A DNA stretch of 64,000 bases from Pseudonocardia sp. TRM90224 (GTDB lineage Bacteria > Actinomycetota > Actinomycetes > Mycobacteriales > Pseudonocardiaceae), in the NCBI RefSeq assembly GCF_021245725.1, contig NZ_JAJGSX010000003.1, forward strand, positions 822,416 to 886,415. The letters are read 5' to 3'. The notes under the pieces were generated by a model that was given only the letters and a program-made list of their open reading frames with translations, was not told the origin of the DNA and searched no databases. Both the position numbers and the translations under genes were made by a program. Each line of letters begins with the position of its first letter. Within the stretch, counting starts at the first letter, position 1. This document shows positions 32,397 to 41,227 of this stretch, piece by piece.

Positions 32397-35120
32397 TCAG
32401 ATGGTGAAGCGGGACAGCTCCATCCGCTTCGTGATGCCGAGCTTCGGGTAGGCCCGGTACAGGTGGTGGCCGACCGTCCGCGGGCTGAGGAAGAGCTGCG
32501 CGGCGATGTCGCTGTTGCTGAACCCGGCGGCGGCCAGCCGCGCGACCTGCCGTTCCTGGGGCGTGAGCCGGGCGACGGGATCCGCGTCGAGACTCCGCGC
32601 CACCGGTCGGTCGCCCAGCGCGGCCAGCTCGGTCCGCGCGCGTTCGGCCCATGTGGCCGCGCCGAGCTGGTCGAACGCGGCGAGGGCCTCGGTGAGCCGC
32701 GCCCGCGCGTCCGTGCGGCGCCGCTGGCGTCGGAGCCACTCGCCGTACAGCAAGGACGTCCGCGCGAGGTCGTACAAGCGGGTGCCGCGGCGGTGCATCT
32801 CCAGGGCGGCGACGTAGTGCTTCTCGGCGTCCTCGCTGTTCGCGAGCATCGCGTCGCAGCGGTGCAGGAGCGCGATCGAGTGCGGCTGCGCCGTCCGGTG
32901 TGCCCATTCGCGGAAGGCGGCCAGATGCCGTTCGGCCTGTTCCGGCTGCCGGTTCCGGATCGTCGCCTCGACGTGGTCGGGCACTGCCCGGATCGGGAAG
33001 TCGTTCGCGGCCGGCCCGCCGCACACGCCGTCGAGGTCCTCGGCCGCCGACTCGTACCGGCCCTCGGCGAGGTCGAGCAGGCCGAGGGCCCACGAGGCCA
33101 GCGCTGCGTTCGTGGGGTGCGAGTCGCGGGCCTGCAGCGCGGTGCCCGCCTGGCTCGCGCATCCGGGCGCGTCGCCGGCGACGGCGGCCAGCCAGGCCGG
33201 GATGGCGTTCATGATGCCGACCTGGGTGTCCTGCCCCAGCTCGGTGGCCAGCGCGATGGCCTCGGCGATCGTCGTCTCGGCGTCGCGCAACTCGCCGCGC
33301 AGCAGCTGGGCGATCGCGAGCGGTTCCTGCGCGTACGGCAGCCAGCTGAGCGACCCCTGCTGGCGGGTCTCGGCGACGAGCGCCTCCATCAGCTGGGTGG
33401 CGTCGTCGTCGGCGGCGATCATCAGCGCGAGGTAGGCGGCCAGGACGCGCTCGACGAATCCCGTGACCCGTCCGGCCTGTGCCGCGTCCACGAGCTCCTG
33501 GGTCGCGGTGACGGCCTGCGGGGTGGCCCGGCCGTCGATCAGCTCGCCCACTGCGATCATGCCGGCGAGGACGGGCGCCTGCGCGGAGCTGCGCGGGAGA
33601 GCCACCGCCGCCAGCAACCGGCTCGCGTCGCGGGCGATGTCGTGGGCACCGGCGTCCTTCGCGCATCCGATGGCGTCGGTGAGGATCGAGACGGCGAGCT
33701 CAGGGTGCGATTCGACGATCGGCTCGGCGGCCTGCAAGCACAGCGCGGCGCAGGCCGCCGGCGACTCCCGCTCGTAGGCGATCTGGGCCCGGATCCAGAC
33801 GGCTTCGGCCACGAGCCGGGTGTCGCTGGTCAGCCGGCCGCCCTCCGCGGCGAACTCCGCGGCGCGGTCCAGCCGGCCGGCGTCGAAGGCCGCGCGGGCC
33901 GCGCCGACCAGCCGCTCGGCGCGGAGCGCGGTGTCGGTGCTGAGGCGGGCGGCACCCTCGAGCGCGGCGGCGACGGCCGCGGACCCGCCGCGCTGCCGGG
34001 CGCGTCGTGCTGCCCGGTCGAGCTCGCGGGCGACGGCCTCGTCCGGCTCGGCCGAAGCGGCGGCGAGGTGCCAGGCACGCCGATCGTCCTCCTGGCCACC
34101 GGTCGTCGAATCGGCCAGTGCCCTGTGCACGTCGGCCGTCCACGCGCGTGGCGCGCCCTGGTAGACGGCGGCCCGGATCAGCGGGTGCCGGAAGCTCAGC
34201 GCGTCGCCGGTGACCCGGACGAGGCGCGCCCGCTCGGCAGGCTCCAGGTCGCCGGCCGCCAGCCCGAGCCGCCGGGCCGCCTCCATGATCAGCTCGACGC
34301 TGGCGGTGCCGTCCGCCGCCGCGATGAGAAGCATCCGCTGGGTCGCCTCGGGCAGGGCGTTGACCTGGGCCTGGAACGTGTTCTGCACACGTTCGGCCAC
34401 CGGCAGCGGTTCGTACGGCACCGACCAGGTGCGGTCGGTGCGCTGCTCGGTGGCGGCCGTCGTGAGCTCCACGATGGCGAGCGGGTTGCCCCGCGCCTCG
34501 CTCAGGATCCTTGCCCTGAGGTGCTCGGCCAGCCCGCTCGCGTGCTGGTTCAGCAGGTCGGCGCAGCTCTCCCCGTCGAGGCGGCGCAACGGGAGTGCCT
34601 CGATCCCGCGGGCGGGGAACCGTCCGGTGTCGTCGCGGGCGGCGAACACCATCGCGATCGGTTCGGCCTCCAGCCGGCGCCCGGCAAACAGCAACGCCTC
34701 GGCCGACGCCTGGTCGAACCACTGTGCGTCGTCGATGAGGCAGGCGAGCGGCCCTTCCTTGGCCAGCTCGGAGAGCAACGACAAGGTCGCGGCGCCGACG
34801 AGGAACCGCTCTCCGGCCGGGCCGCCGACCAGGCCGAACGCGATCCGCAGCGCGGCCGCCTGCGGCGCGGGCAAGGCGTCGATGAGATCGAGATGCGGAT
34901 ACAGCAGGAGGTGCAGCCCCGCATAGGGCACCTCGGCCTCGGACTCGATCCCGACGCCCCGCAGCACCCGCACATCGGCGGCCTCCGCGACGTGCCCGAG
35001 CAGCGCGGTCTTGCCGATGCCCGCCTCACCGTGCACGAGCAGCGAGCCGCCCTTGCCGGCGCGCGCTCCGGCGAGCAGCTCGTCGAGACGGGCGCGCTCC
35101 GCGACCCGGCCCAGCATCAT
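32397..35120 (-). CDS. Large ATP-binding LuxR (LAL) transcription regulator
   Basis: A 907-residue LAL/MalT-type regulator. The N-terminal AAA domain (about 1-300) has Walker A GEAGIGKTALLG and Walker B LACLIDDAQWFD. A long helical repeat region follows (300-830, TPR-like). The C-terminal LuxR HTH (LTPQERQVARLAAAGFSNSDIAAQL) is at about 840-900. These regulators are ATP-controlled activators of nearby genes. Its start faces the divergent Tat lipoprotein hydrolase gene, 147 bases away, which is a likely target. Confidence 0.93.
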   Translation of the reverse strand: MMLGRVAERARLDELLAGARAGKGGSLLVHGEAGIGKTALLGHVAEAADVRVLRGVGIESEAEVPYAGLHLLLYPHLDLIDALPAPQAAALRIAFGLVGGPAGERFLVGAATLSLLSELAKEGPLACLIDDAQWFDQASAEALLFAGRRLEAEPIAMVFAARDDTGRFPARGIEALPLRRLDGESCADLLNQHASGLAEHLRARILSEARGNPLAIVELTTAATEQRTDRTWSVPYEPLPVAERVQNTFQAQVNALPEATQRMLLIAAADGTASVELIMEAARRLGLAAGDLEPAERARLVRVTGDALSFRHPLIRAAVYQGAPRAWTADVHRALADSTTGGQEDDRRAWHLAAASAEPDEAVARELDRAARRARQRGGSAAVAAALEGAARLSTDTALRAERLVGAARAAFDAGRLDRAAEFAAEGGRLTSDTRLVAEAVWIRAQIAYERESPAACAALCLQAAEPIVESHPELAVSILTDAIGCAKDAGAHDIARDASRLLAAVALPRSSAQAPVLAGMIAVGELIDGRATPQAVTATQELVDAAQAGRVTGFVERVLAAYLALMIAADDDATQLMEALVAETRQQGSLSWLPYAQEPLAIAQLLRGELRDAETTIAEAIALATELGQDTQVGIMNAIPAWLAAVAGDAPGCASQAGTALQARDSHPTNAALASWALGLLDLAEGRYESAAEDLDGVCGGPAANDFPIRAVPDHVEATIRNRQPEQAERHLAAFREWAHRTAQPHSIALLHRCDAMLANSEDAEKHYVAALEMHRRGTRLYDLARTSLLYGEWLRRQRRRTDARARLTEALAAFDQLGAATWAERARTELAALGDRPVARSLDADPVARLTPQERQVARLAAAGFSNSDIAAQLFLSPRTVGHHLYRAYPKLGITKRMELSRFTI

Positions 35121-35266
35121 CCGAGGACGCTAACAAACGCGGCTACGTCGTTCGTCCGATACGGCACAGCGGTACCGACGGTAGCGATACCGATTCGAGC
35201 AGCTCCTTCCCTCCCATAACGTCGCCGCCGCGCTGGAACGGCGCAGCAGCGGAGGGGAGATTCGAC

Positions 35267-36211
35267 ATGGTCAGGACGGTTCCAGCCCTGAAGGGCAGCC
35301 GGCGAGGTCTTCTGGCGTCCTCGGCGGGGATCGCCGCGCTCGGGATCCTGCTGGCCGCGTGCGCGACGCCGAGCCCGGCACCACCGGGCCCGGAACCGGC
35401 ACCGGGCTCGGCGCCGCGCACCACCGGCTACCTGCCCGTCGACGGGATCGACGTCTACTACGAGGTGCACGGAGCTGCGCGCGAGGGCAAGGCCCCGCTG
35501 GTGCTGCTGCACGGCGGGCTCGTCGCGATCGACATGTCGTTCGGCGGGATGATCCCCCGGCTGGCCGCGGACCGCCAGGTCATCGCGATCGAGCAGCAGG
35601 GCCACGGCCACACGGCCGACCGCAGCGGCCCGCTCAGCTACGACCGGATGGCCGCGGACACCGTGGCCGTGCTCAGGCACCTCGGGGTCGGCCGGGCCGA
35701 CGTGTTCGGCTACAGCATGGGCGGCGTGACCGCGCTGAAGCTGGGGATCCAGCACCCGGACCTCGTCCGGAAGCTGGTGGTCGCCTCCGCGGCCTTCGAC
35801 AAGGCCGGGTACTACCCGGGCGTGCTCGAAGGGATCGCCGCCATGAGCCCCGACAACTTCGCGGGCTCGGGGCTGCCCGAGATCTACGCGAGCGTCGCGC
35901 CCGACCCCGGCGCCTGGACCGGGCTCGTGGAGAAGGTCAAGCAGCTCGACCTGCAGTTCCAAGGTGTGCCGCCGGAGCAGATCGCCTCGATCGCCGCCGC
36001 CACGCTCGTCATCGTCGGCGACTCGGACGACGTCAGCATCGCCCACGCCGCTCGGCTCTTCGAGCTGCTGGGCGGCGGGACTCCGGGCGACCACAAGGGC
36101 CTGCCCGACGCGCAGCTGACCGTGCTCCCCGCAACCGGGCACCTCGGCGTGCTCACCGAGCGCAGCGACGCGGTCGTGGCGACCACAACCGCGTTCCTGG
36201 ACCGGCCATAG
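35267..36211 (+). CDS. Tat-exported lipoprotein alpha/beta hydrolase
   Basis: A 314-residue esterase-like hydrolase. The signal carries SRRGLLAS (twin-arginine type) followed by a hydrophobic stretch and lipobox LLAAC, with Cys32 as lipidation site. Hydrolase signatures are LLHGGL (oxyanion hole), GYSMGG with catalytic Ser150, and a C-terminal ATGHLGV with the catalytic His. It would act on the outer face of the membrane. It is divergent from the LAL regulator, which probably controls it. Its substrate is unknown. Confidence 0.88.
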   Translation: MVRTVPALKGSRRGLLASSAGIAALGILLAACATPSPAPPGPEPAPGSAPRTTGYLPVDGIDVYYEVHGAAREGKAPLVLLHGGLVAIDMSFGGMIPRLAADRQVIAIEQQGHGHTADRSGPLSYDRMAADTVAVLRHLGVGRADVFGYSMGGVTALKLGIQHPDLVRKLVVASAAFDKAGYYPGVLEGIAAMSPDNFAGSGLPEIYASVAPDPGAWTGLVEKVKQLDLQFQGVPPEQIASIAAATLVIVGDSDDVSIAHAARLFELLGGGTPGDHKGLPDAQLTVLPATGHLGVLTERSDAVVATTTAFLDRP

Positions 36212-36240
36212 GGGCGGGGCTGCTCCGTCCGGTCGGCTGG

Positions 36241-36299
36241 GAGGGCAGGAAAGCCACTTTCCGGCCCTCACAGGGCAGGAAAGTGGCTTTCCTGCCCTC
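36241..36299. repeat. Hairpin repeat family B (copy B-3)
   Basis: GAGGGCAGGAAAGCCACTTTCC and the reverse complement, with a short loop. It ends CCTGCCCTC and is followed by CGCGTGCGGGCCGCACACATCCCGG (in two blocks, CGCGTGCGGG and CCGCACACATCCCGG). It lies between the convergent hydrolase and ABC permease genes. Confidence 0.9.
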
Positions 36300-36334
36300 G
36301 CGTGCGGGCCGCACACATCCCGGGGAACGCCGAC

Positions 36335-37534
36335 TCAGCTGCCGCGCAGCGCGTCCCGCAGGCTCACGCGCGCGCCGGTGCGCAGGATCGAGTTGCGGTA
36401 CACCCGCCCGGCCAGCCGCACGACGACGGCGATCGCGATCAGCGCGAGCACGGCCGACACCACGACCTCCCAGACCGACGCGACGCCGAGCGCGTAGCGG
36501 GCCGGCATGACGGTCTGGGAGAAGAACGGCACGTAGGAGAGCACGGTCGCGACCTGGTTGCGCGGGTCGTTCGGCAGCAGGTTCAGCGTGAGGATGAACG
36601 GGATGATGATCACGAAGATCATCGGGGCGATGACGGAGTTCAGCTCCTCCTGGCGCGAGACCGTCGAGCCGATCGCCGCGTACAGCGCCGCGAACAGGAA
36701 GAACCCGAGCAGGTACCAGACGATCACCATCACGAACATGCCGAACGCCGCGCCGGGCACCGTCAGCATCCCGGTCAGCGACGCGCCGACCACCCCGATC
36801 GCCCCGAGGATCACCAGCTGCAGCAGCCCGACCGCGCCCAGCCCGAGGATCTTGCCGCCGAGCAGCTGCCACGGCTTGATCGTCGCCAGCAGCAGCTCGA
36901 CGACCCGGCTCTGCTTCTCCTCGACGACGCCGGTTGCGACGAGCTGGCCGTAGCCGCTGAAGGAGATGAAGAGCAGGATCGTGCCGACGATGGCGAGCAC
37001 GAGCTGCTCCCCGCGGTGCGGGTCGACCGGTTCGGTCGTCGTTGTCGCCACCTGTGAGCCGGCCGCCAGCTGGGCGGGGTCGACGCCGGCGCTGGCCAGC
37101 GCGGTGCGCAGCGCCTGCTGCTGTACCGCTGTCGCGACGATCGCCTCCAGGCCGGAGTCGACGGTGTCGCGTCCGACCAGCTCGTAGCTGCCTGCGGTGC
37201 CGACCAGCAGCGCGGAGCGCCGGTCGCCTTGGACGTCGGCCCGTCCGGTGGCCTCGTCGACCTCCGTGATCTGCAGGTCCAGGCCCTGCGTGCGGGCCGC
37301 CTCCTCGATGCCCGCCCGCAGCGGGGCGGCCGCCGCGACGATGCCGAGCGACTTGCTGGAGCTCTGGCTCGCGAGGAAGCCGCCCAGCAGCGCGCCGCCG
37401 GCGAACAGCGCCAGCGTGATCACCAGCCCGATCACGAAGCTGCGCGACCTGACCTGGCTGACGAACTCCCGACGCGCGACCAGCAGCACAGCCTGGTTGG
37501 CGCTGATGGGCCCGGACCGGACGGCGGTGCTCAT
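36335..37534 (-). CDS. ABC-2 type exporter permease (NatB-like)
   Basis: A 399-residue membrane protein with one N-terminal helix (about 30-55), a large extracytoplasmic domain (~60-175), and five C-terminal helices, the usual layout of ABC-2/NatB permeases. Conserved stretches include GVVEEKQSRVVELLLATIKPWQLLGGKILG. Its ATG overlaps the stop of the ATPase gene (ATGA at 37531-37534), so the two are translationally coupled. The substrate (Na+ or a drug) is not determined. Confidence 0.93.
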   Translation of the reverse strand: MSTAVRSGPISANQAVLLVARREFVSQVRSRSFVIGLVITLALFAGGALLGGFLASQSSSKSLGIVAAAAPLRAGIEEAARTQGLDLQITEVDEATGRADVQGDRRSALLVGTAGSYELVGRDTVDSGLEAIVATAVQQQALRTALASAGVDPAQLAAGSQVATTTTEPVDPHRGEQLVLAIVGTILLFISFSGYGQLVATGVVEEKQSRVVELLLATIKPWQLLGGKILGLGAVGLLQLVILGAIGVVGASLTGMLTVPGAAFGMFVMVIVWYLLGFFLFAALYAAIGSTVSRQEELNSVIAPMIFVIIIPFILTLNLLPNDPRNQVATVLSYVPFFSQTVMPARYALGVASVWEVVVSAVLALIAIAVVVRLAGRVYRNSILRTGARVSLRDALRGS

Positions 37535-38466
37535 GCCGGCGCCTCCTCGGTGTGCGCGTCCTGCACGACGTCGCGGTAGAGCTCGGTGAGCGGTGGTCGC
37601 CAGCGCCGGAACTCGTGCACGGGCCCGGCCGCCAGCGCGGCGCGCAGCACGTCCTGGTCGTCGGTGCCGTCGGCGAGCTTGATGCGTGTGCGGGTGCCGT
37701 TGCTCTCCAGCACGTCGACACCCGTGGTGGTCTCGGCCCAGCCGGAAGGCGGCCCGTGCACGTCGACGACGGTGGAGCCGTCGCGTGCCCGCAGCTCCTC
37801 GACGCTGCCGGTGGCGACCATCCGGCCCGTCGCGATGATCCCGATCCGGTCGCACAGCCGCTCGACCAGCTCCAGCTGGTGGCTGGAGAAGATCACCGGG
37901 ACGCCGGCGTCGGCCTTCTCCCGCAGTACCCCGCTCATCACCTCGACGGCGGTCGGGTCGAGACCGGAGAACGGCTCGTCGAGCACCAGCACCTCGGGGT
38001 CGTGCGCGAGCGCCGCACACAGCTGCACGCGCTGCTGGTTGCCGAGCGAGAGCTTCTGCACCTCGTCGCCGGTGCGCGCGGCGATGCCGAGCCGCTCCGT
38101 CCAGTGCTCGATCGACGCCCTGGCCTGCGCGGCGGACAGCCCGTGCAGCCTGGCGAGGTAGCGCAGCTGCGAGCCGACCTTCATCTTCGGGTAGAGCCCG
38201 CGCTCCTCCGGCATGTAGCCGATGCGCCTGCGCAGCTCGGCGTCGACGGGCTTGCCGTTCCACCGCACCTCGCCTGCGTCGGCGGCCAGCACTCCCAGCA
38301 CGATCCGCATGGTCGTCGTCTTGCCGGCGCCGTTGCCGCCGACGAAACCGAACAACTCACCGGGCCGCACGGAGAACGTGACGCCGTCCAACGCCTGCCG
38401 GTCGCCGAAGCGCTTGGACACGCCGTCGATGTCGAGCACGCCAGCGACCCTAGTAGGCCCGACCAT
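37531..38466 (-). CDS. ABC exporter ATP-binding protein
   Basis: A 311-residue NatA-like ATPase. Walker A GGNGAGKTT, the signature LSLGNQQRVQL, Walker B VLVLDEPFSGLDP and the H-loop HQLELVE are all present. The C-terminal ~90 residues are the DUF4162 extension typical of the NatA type. The start is uncertain: ATG 38466 is used, but GTG 38439 would still keep the full domain. A family C palindrome (38501-38567) stands upstream. It pairs with the permease encoded directly downstream. Confidence 0.93.
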   Translation of the reverse strand: MVGPTRVAGVLDIDGVSKRFGDRQALDGVTFSVRPGELFGFVGGNGAGKTTTMRIVLGVLAADAGEVRWNGKPVDAELRRRIGYMPEERGLYPKMKVGSQLRYLARLHGLSAAQARASIEHWTERLGIAARTGDEVQKLSLGNQQRVQLCAALAHDPEVLVLDEPFSGLDPTAVEVMSGVLREKADAGVPVIFSSHQLELVERLCDRIGIIATGRMVATGSVEELRARDGSTVVDVHGPPSGWAETTTGVDVLESNGTRTRIKLADGTDDQDVLRAALAAGPVHEFRRWRPPLTELYRDVVQDAHTEEAPA

Positions 38467-38500
38467 CCCGGCCGCGACGCCGCGCAGGCCGGACCGAGTG

Positions 38501-38567
38501 ACCGTCGACAACGACGTTCTGGCTGTTGTTAGCGCTCACAAACAGCCATTACGTCGTTGTCGACGGT
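38501..38567. repeat. Palindrome family C (copy C-1) with LacI-like core
   Basis: The outer arms are ACCGTCGACAACGACGT and ACGTCGTTGTCGACGGT. The centre TGTTAGCGCTCACA (38527-38540) is one mismatch from a 14-bp perfect palindrome. It stands between the ABC ATPase start and the LuxR gene stop. A second copy is at 55881. Confidence 0.85.
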
Positions 38568-38573
38568 GTCCGC

Positions 38574-39653
38574 TCAGGACGCGAACAGGCGCGCGACCAG
38601 CTCGCCGCGGCTGGAGACGTCGGCCTTGGCGAAGATCGTCTTGAGGTGGTCGCGCACGGTGTGCGGTGAGATGGACAGCGCCGCCGCGATCTCGGCGGTG
38701 GCCAGCCCGCGCGCGACGAGCCGGGTGATCTCCAGCTCGCGCGGCGTCAGCCCGTCGGCCTCCGCGATGAGCACTGCCAGGTCGGCGGCCGGCGCCTGCT
38801 CGATGACGAGCGCCACCGGGCCGGGCCGTCCGTCCGGCCCGCTGAGGCAGGACGCGTGGCAGGTCAGCCACCGGCCGTCGACGGTCCGGATGCGCATCTT
38901 CGCGCCATCGCGCTCGCGTCCGGTGGCGACGGCCCGGGCCTGCAGCGCCGTGGCGACCACCCAGATCGGCAGCCGCAGGCCCAGCGGGGACGGCACGGAC
39001 GGGCCGGCCGGGAGCAGCGCGAGGAACCGCCGCGCCTCCTCGTTGATCGACGTCGGCTCGCCGGCGGGATCGAAGAGCACCAGCCCGGGTGCCTGCGAGC
39101 CGTCGGGACCGCCGGTCGTGGACGGCCGGGCGAAGCCGCGCAGCAGCGTCGCGAGCGGACCGGACAGCTCGGCGAGCAGCGCCGTCTCGGCCGGGACGAA
39201 CGCGGCGCCACCACCACGACCACCGTGCATGCGGAACAGGCTCACCACGGCCCACGGCCGGTCGCCGATCCGCAGCACCGCCCGCAGCTCGTCGTCGACG
39301 CCCTGGCGCTCCAGCAACCGTCGGAAGCGGGCGCTGCGTGCGGGCAGGTCGCGGGTGGCCGCGCGCAGGCCGGCCGCCGGGACGTCGGCGCGGGCGAGGT
39401 CGCGGAACGGGACGACGTTCTCCTCCAGCAGCTCGCTCGCCCAGTAGGCAGCGCAGTCCTCGCGCGAGCCGAGGTCCTGCACCAGCATCGGCGCGGTGAT
39501 GAGACCGGTCTCCGGATCGGTTGCCGCCCACACCGCCGAGTCGAACGGCACGAGCCGCCGCAGCCGGGCGGACGTCCGGCTGAAGAGCCCGAGCGCGTCG
39601 GTGGCGCGGCCGGCGCTCGACAGCACCTCGGCGCGGCCTCTCATCACGGACAT
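38574..39653 (-). CDS. LuxR-family regulator with GAF/PAS-like sensor domain
   Basis: A 359-residue protein with a C-terminal LuxR HTH (LTPRELEITRLVARGLATAEIAAALSI, about 295-355). The N-terminal ~280 residues have GAF-like and PAS-like features (LLFDPAGEPTSINEEA; AAVLIEQAP). This arrangement is usual for autonomous LuxR regulators in actinobacteria. It is divergent from the flavoprotein gene, whose start is 134 bases away. The ligand is unknown. Confidence 0.87.
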   Translation of the reverse strand: MSVMRGRAEVLSSAGRATDALGLFSRTSARLRRLVPFDSAVWAATDPETGLITAPMLVQDLGSREDCAAYWASELLEENVVPFRDLARADVPAAGLRAATRDLPARSARFRRLLERQGVDDELRAVLRIGDRPWAVVSLFRMHGGRGGGAAFVPAETALLAELSGPLATLLRGFARPSTTGGPDGSQAPGLVLFDPAGEPTSINEEARRFLALLPAGPSVPSPLGLRLPIWVVATALQARAVATGRERDGAKMRIRTVDGRWLTCHASCLSGPDGRPGPVALVIEQAPAADLAVLIAEADGLTPRELEITRLVARGLATAEIAAALSISPHTVRDHLKTIFAKADVSSRGELVARLFAS

Positions 39654-39787
39654 CCGGCTACCTCCCCACCCGTCAGGGTGCCCGGCCCCCTGTTCGGCCC
39701 CAACCCCCCGTTTGAGGGGGTGATTCCCGGCCGCTCACCGCATGCGGGGGATGGGCGGCGGCTCCGGTGTCGAACAGGCTCGGACCC

Positions 39788-41224
39788 ATGGACATCACCA
39801 TCGTCGGAGCGGGCGCCGCCGCGGTCGGTCTGCTGGACGCGCTCGCCGCTTCCGCGAGCGGCCCCGGCACCATCACGGTCGTCGAGCCGTCCCCGCACCT
39901 GTGGAAGGGCCGCCCGTACGGCCCCGATTCGGACTCGGTGCTGGTCAACGTGCCACCGGCGATCATGTCGATCCGGGGCGGCGACATGGCGCACTACGCG
40001 TCGTGGCTGGGCGCCCGCGGCGCCGCCCACATGGACGACCTGCTCGGACAGCCGCTGGTCCCACGCGCGCTCTACGGCGAGTACCTCGTCGACACCGCCG
40101 AGAAGGCGATGGCCATGCTGCGCGAGAACGGCCGGGACGTGCGGGTCGTCCCCGCCGGCCTGACTGCGGCGAGCAGATCGGGAGCCCGCTGGTCGCTGCG
40201 CACCCGCGACGGCCGTGCTCTCGAAACCGATCATCTTGCGCTGTGCGTGGGCGGCGGGACGCCCCACGACCACTACGGCCTGAGCGGAGCCGCCGGCTTC
40301 ATCGCCGACCCGTACCCGCTGGCCACGACGCTCGACGAGGTCCCGCCCGGCGCCGACGTCACCGTCATCGGCAGCGGCCTGACCGCCGTCGACGTCGTCG
40401 TGACGCTCGCTGCGCGAGGCCACAGCGGGCGGATCACGCTGCTGTCCCGCAGCGGCGTGCTGCCCCACGTCTGGCAGCGTCCGACGGGCCACCGGCCGCG
40501 GCACGTCACCGCCGAGCGCGTGGCGGCGCTGCACCGCGAGCACGGCGTCGTCACCCTCGACGACCTGGTCGGGCTGCTGCGCGCCGAGCTGGCCGAGGCG
40601 GGCGAGTCGTTCGACGAGTTCGCGGCCGAGCTGCTGGCGACCTCGACCGACGACCCGGCCCGGCGCCTGCGGGCGCAGCTGGCTGCCGTCGACGACCCGC
40701 GCATCGGCCGGCGGGTGCTCCAGGAGACGGCGCACAGCGTCGGCCCGTTCGCGTGGCGGCTGCTGCCCGAAGCCGACCGCGAGCGGTTGCGGCAGCACTT
40801 CCGTGTGGCGACCAGCGTCGCCTCACCGATGGTCCCGGTGAACGCCACCGTCGTGATGCGGCTGCTGGACTCCGGGCAGCTCGTCCTCGCCGCGGGCGCG
40901 CACCGGATCGAGGCGGTGGACGGCCGGTTCCGGGTGCGCGGCTCCCGCATCAGCAGCACCACCGACGTCGTCGTCAACGCCGTGAACCCGCCACCGCGGT
41001 CGGTGCCACAGGGGGCGCGGCAGCTGGTCGACTCGCTGCTGGCCGACGGCGCGGCCGAGCCGCACCCGTCGGGCGGGCTGGTGGCGCTCGATCCGCGCCT
41101 GCACGTGGTCGGCGACCTCGCCGGGGGCGGGTCGTTCATCACGTCCAGCATCCCGGGCGTCGCCGCGCAGGCAGCCGGTGCCGCGCGGGCGATCGTCGAC
41201 GGCCCTGATCGTCGACGGCCCTGA
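39788..41224 (+). CDS. FAD/NAD(P)-binding protein (COG4529-type)
   Basis: A 478-residue flavoprotein. The N-terminal ITIVGAGAAAVGLLDAL binds FAD, and a second Rossmann motif VTVIGSGLTAVDVVVTLAARG binds NAD(P). It resembles the COG4529 branch and not a named monooxygenase. ATG 39788 is chosen since MDITIVGAG begins the fold. The C-terminus includes a short tandem repeat (GATCGTCGACGGCCCT, twice, 41207-41230 region). It ends three bases before the converging mimR stop, so both may share termination. Confidence 0.83.
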   Translation: MDITIVGAGAAAVGLLDALAASASGPGTITVVEPSPHLWKGRPYGPDSDSVLVNVPPAIMSIRGGDMAHYASWLGARGAAHMDDLLGQPLVPRALYGEYLVDTAEKAMAMLRENGRDVRVVPAGLTAASRSGARWSLRTRDGRALETDHLALCVGGGTPHDHYGLSGAAGFIADPYPLATTLDEVPPGADVTVIGSGLTAVDVVVTLAARGHSGRITLLSRSGVLPHVWQRPTGHRPRHVTAERVAALHREHGVVTLDDLVGLLRAELAEAGESFDEFAAELLATSTDDPARRLRAQLAAVDDPRIGRRVLQETAHSVGPFAWRLLPEADRERLRQHFRVATSVASPMVPVNATVVMRLLDSGQLVLAAGAHRIEAVDGRFRVRGSRISSTTDVVVNAVNPPPRSVPQGARQLVDSLLADGAAEPHPSGGLVALDPRLHVVGDLAGGGSFITSSIPGVAAQAAGAARAIVDGPDRRRP

Positions 41225-41227
41225 TCG

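Noticed and set aside
31860..35219. Open frame of over 1000 codons on the plus strand opposite the LAL regulator
   Set aside because: No domain, Arg/Asp/His-rich composition typical of antisense frames in GC-rich DNA. The minus-strand LuxR/AAA protein is convincing.
38501..38567. Operator of the ABC exporter genes
   Set aside because: Same palindrome occurs at the 3' end of convergent genes at 55881, so it behaves as a repeat, not a specific operator.
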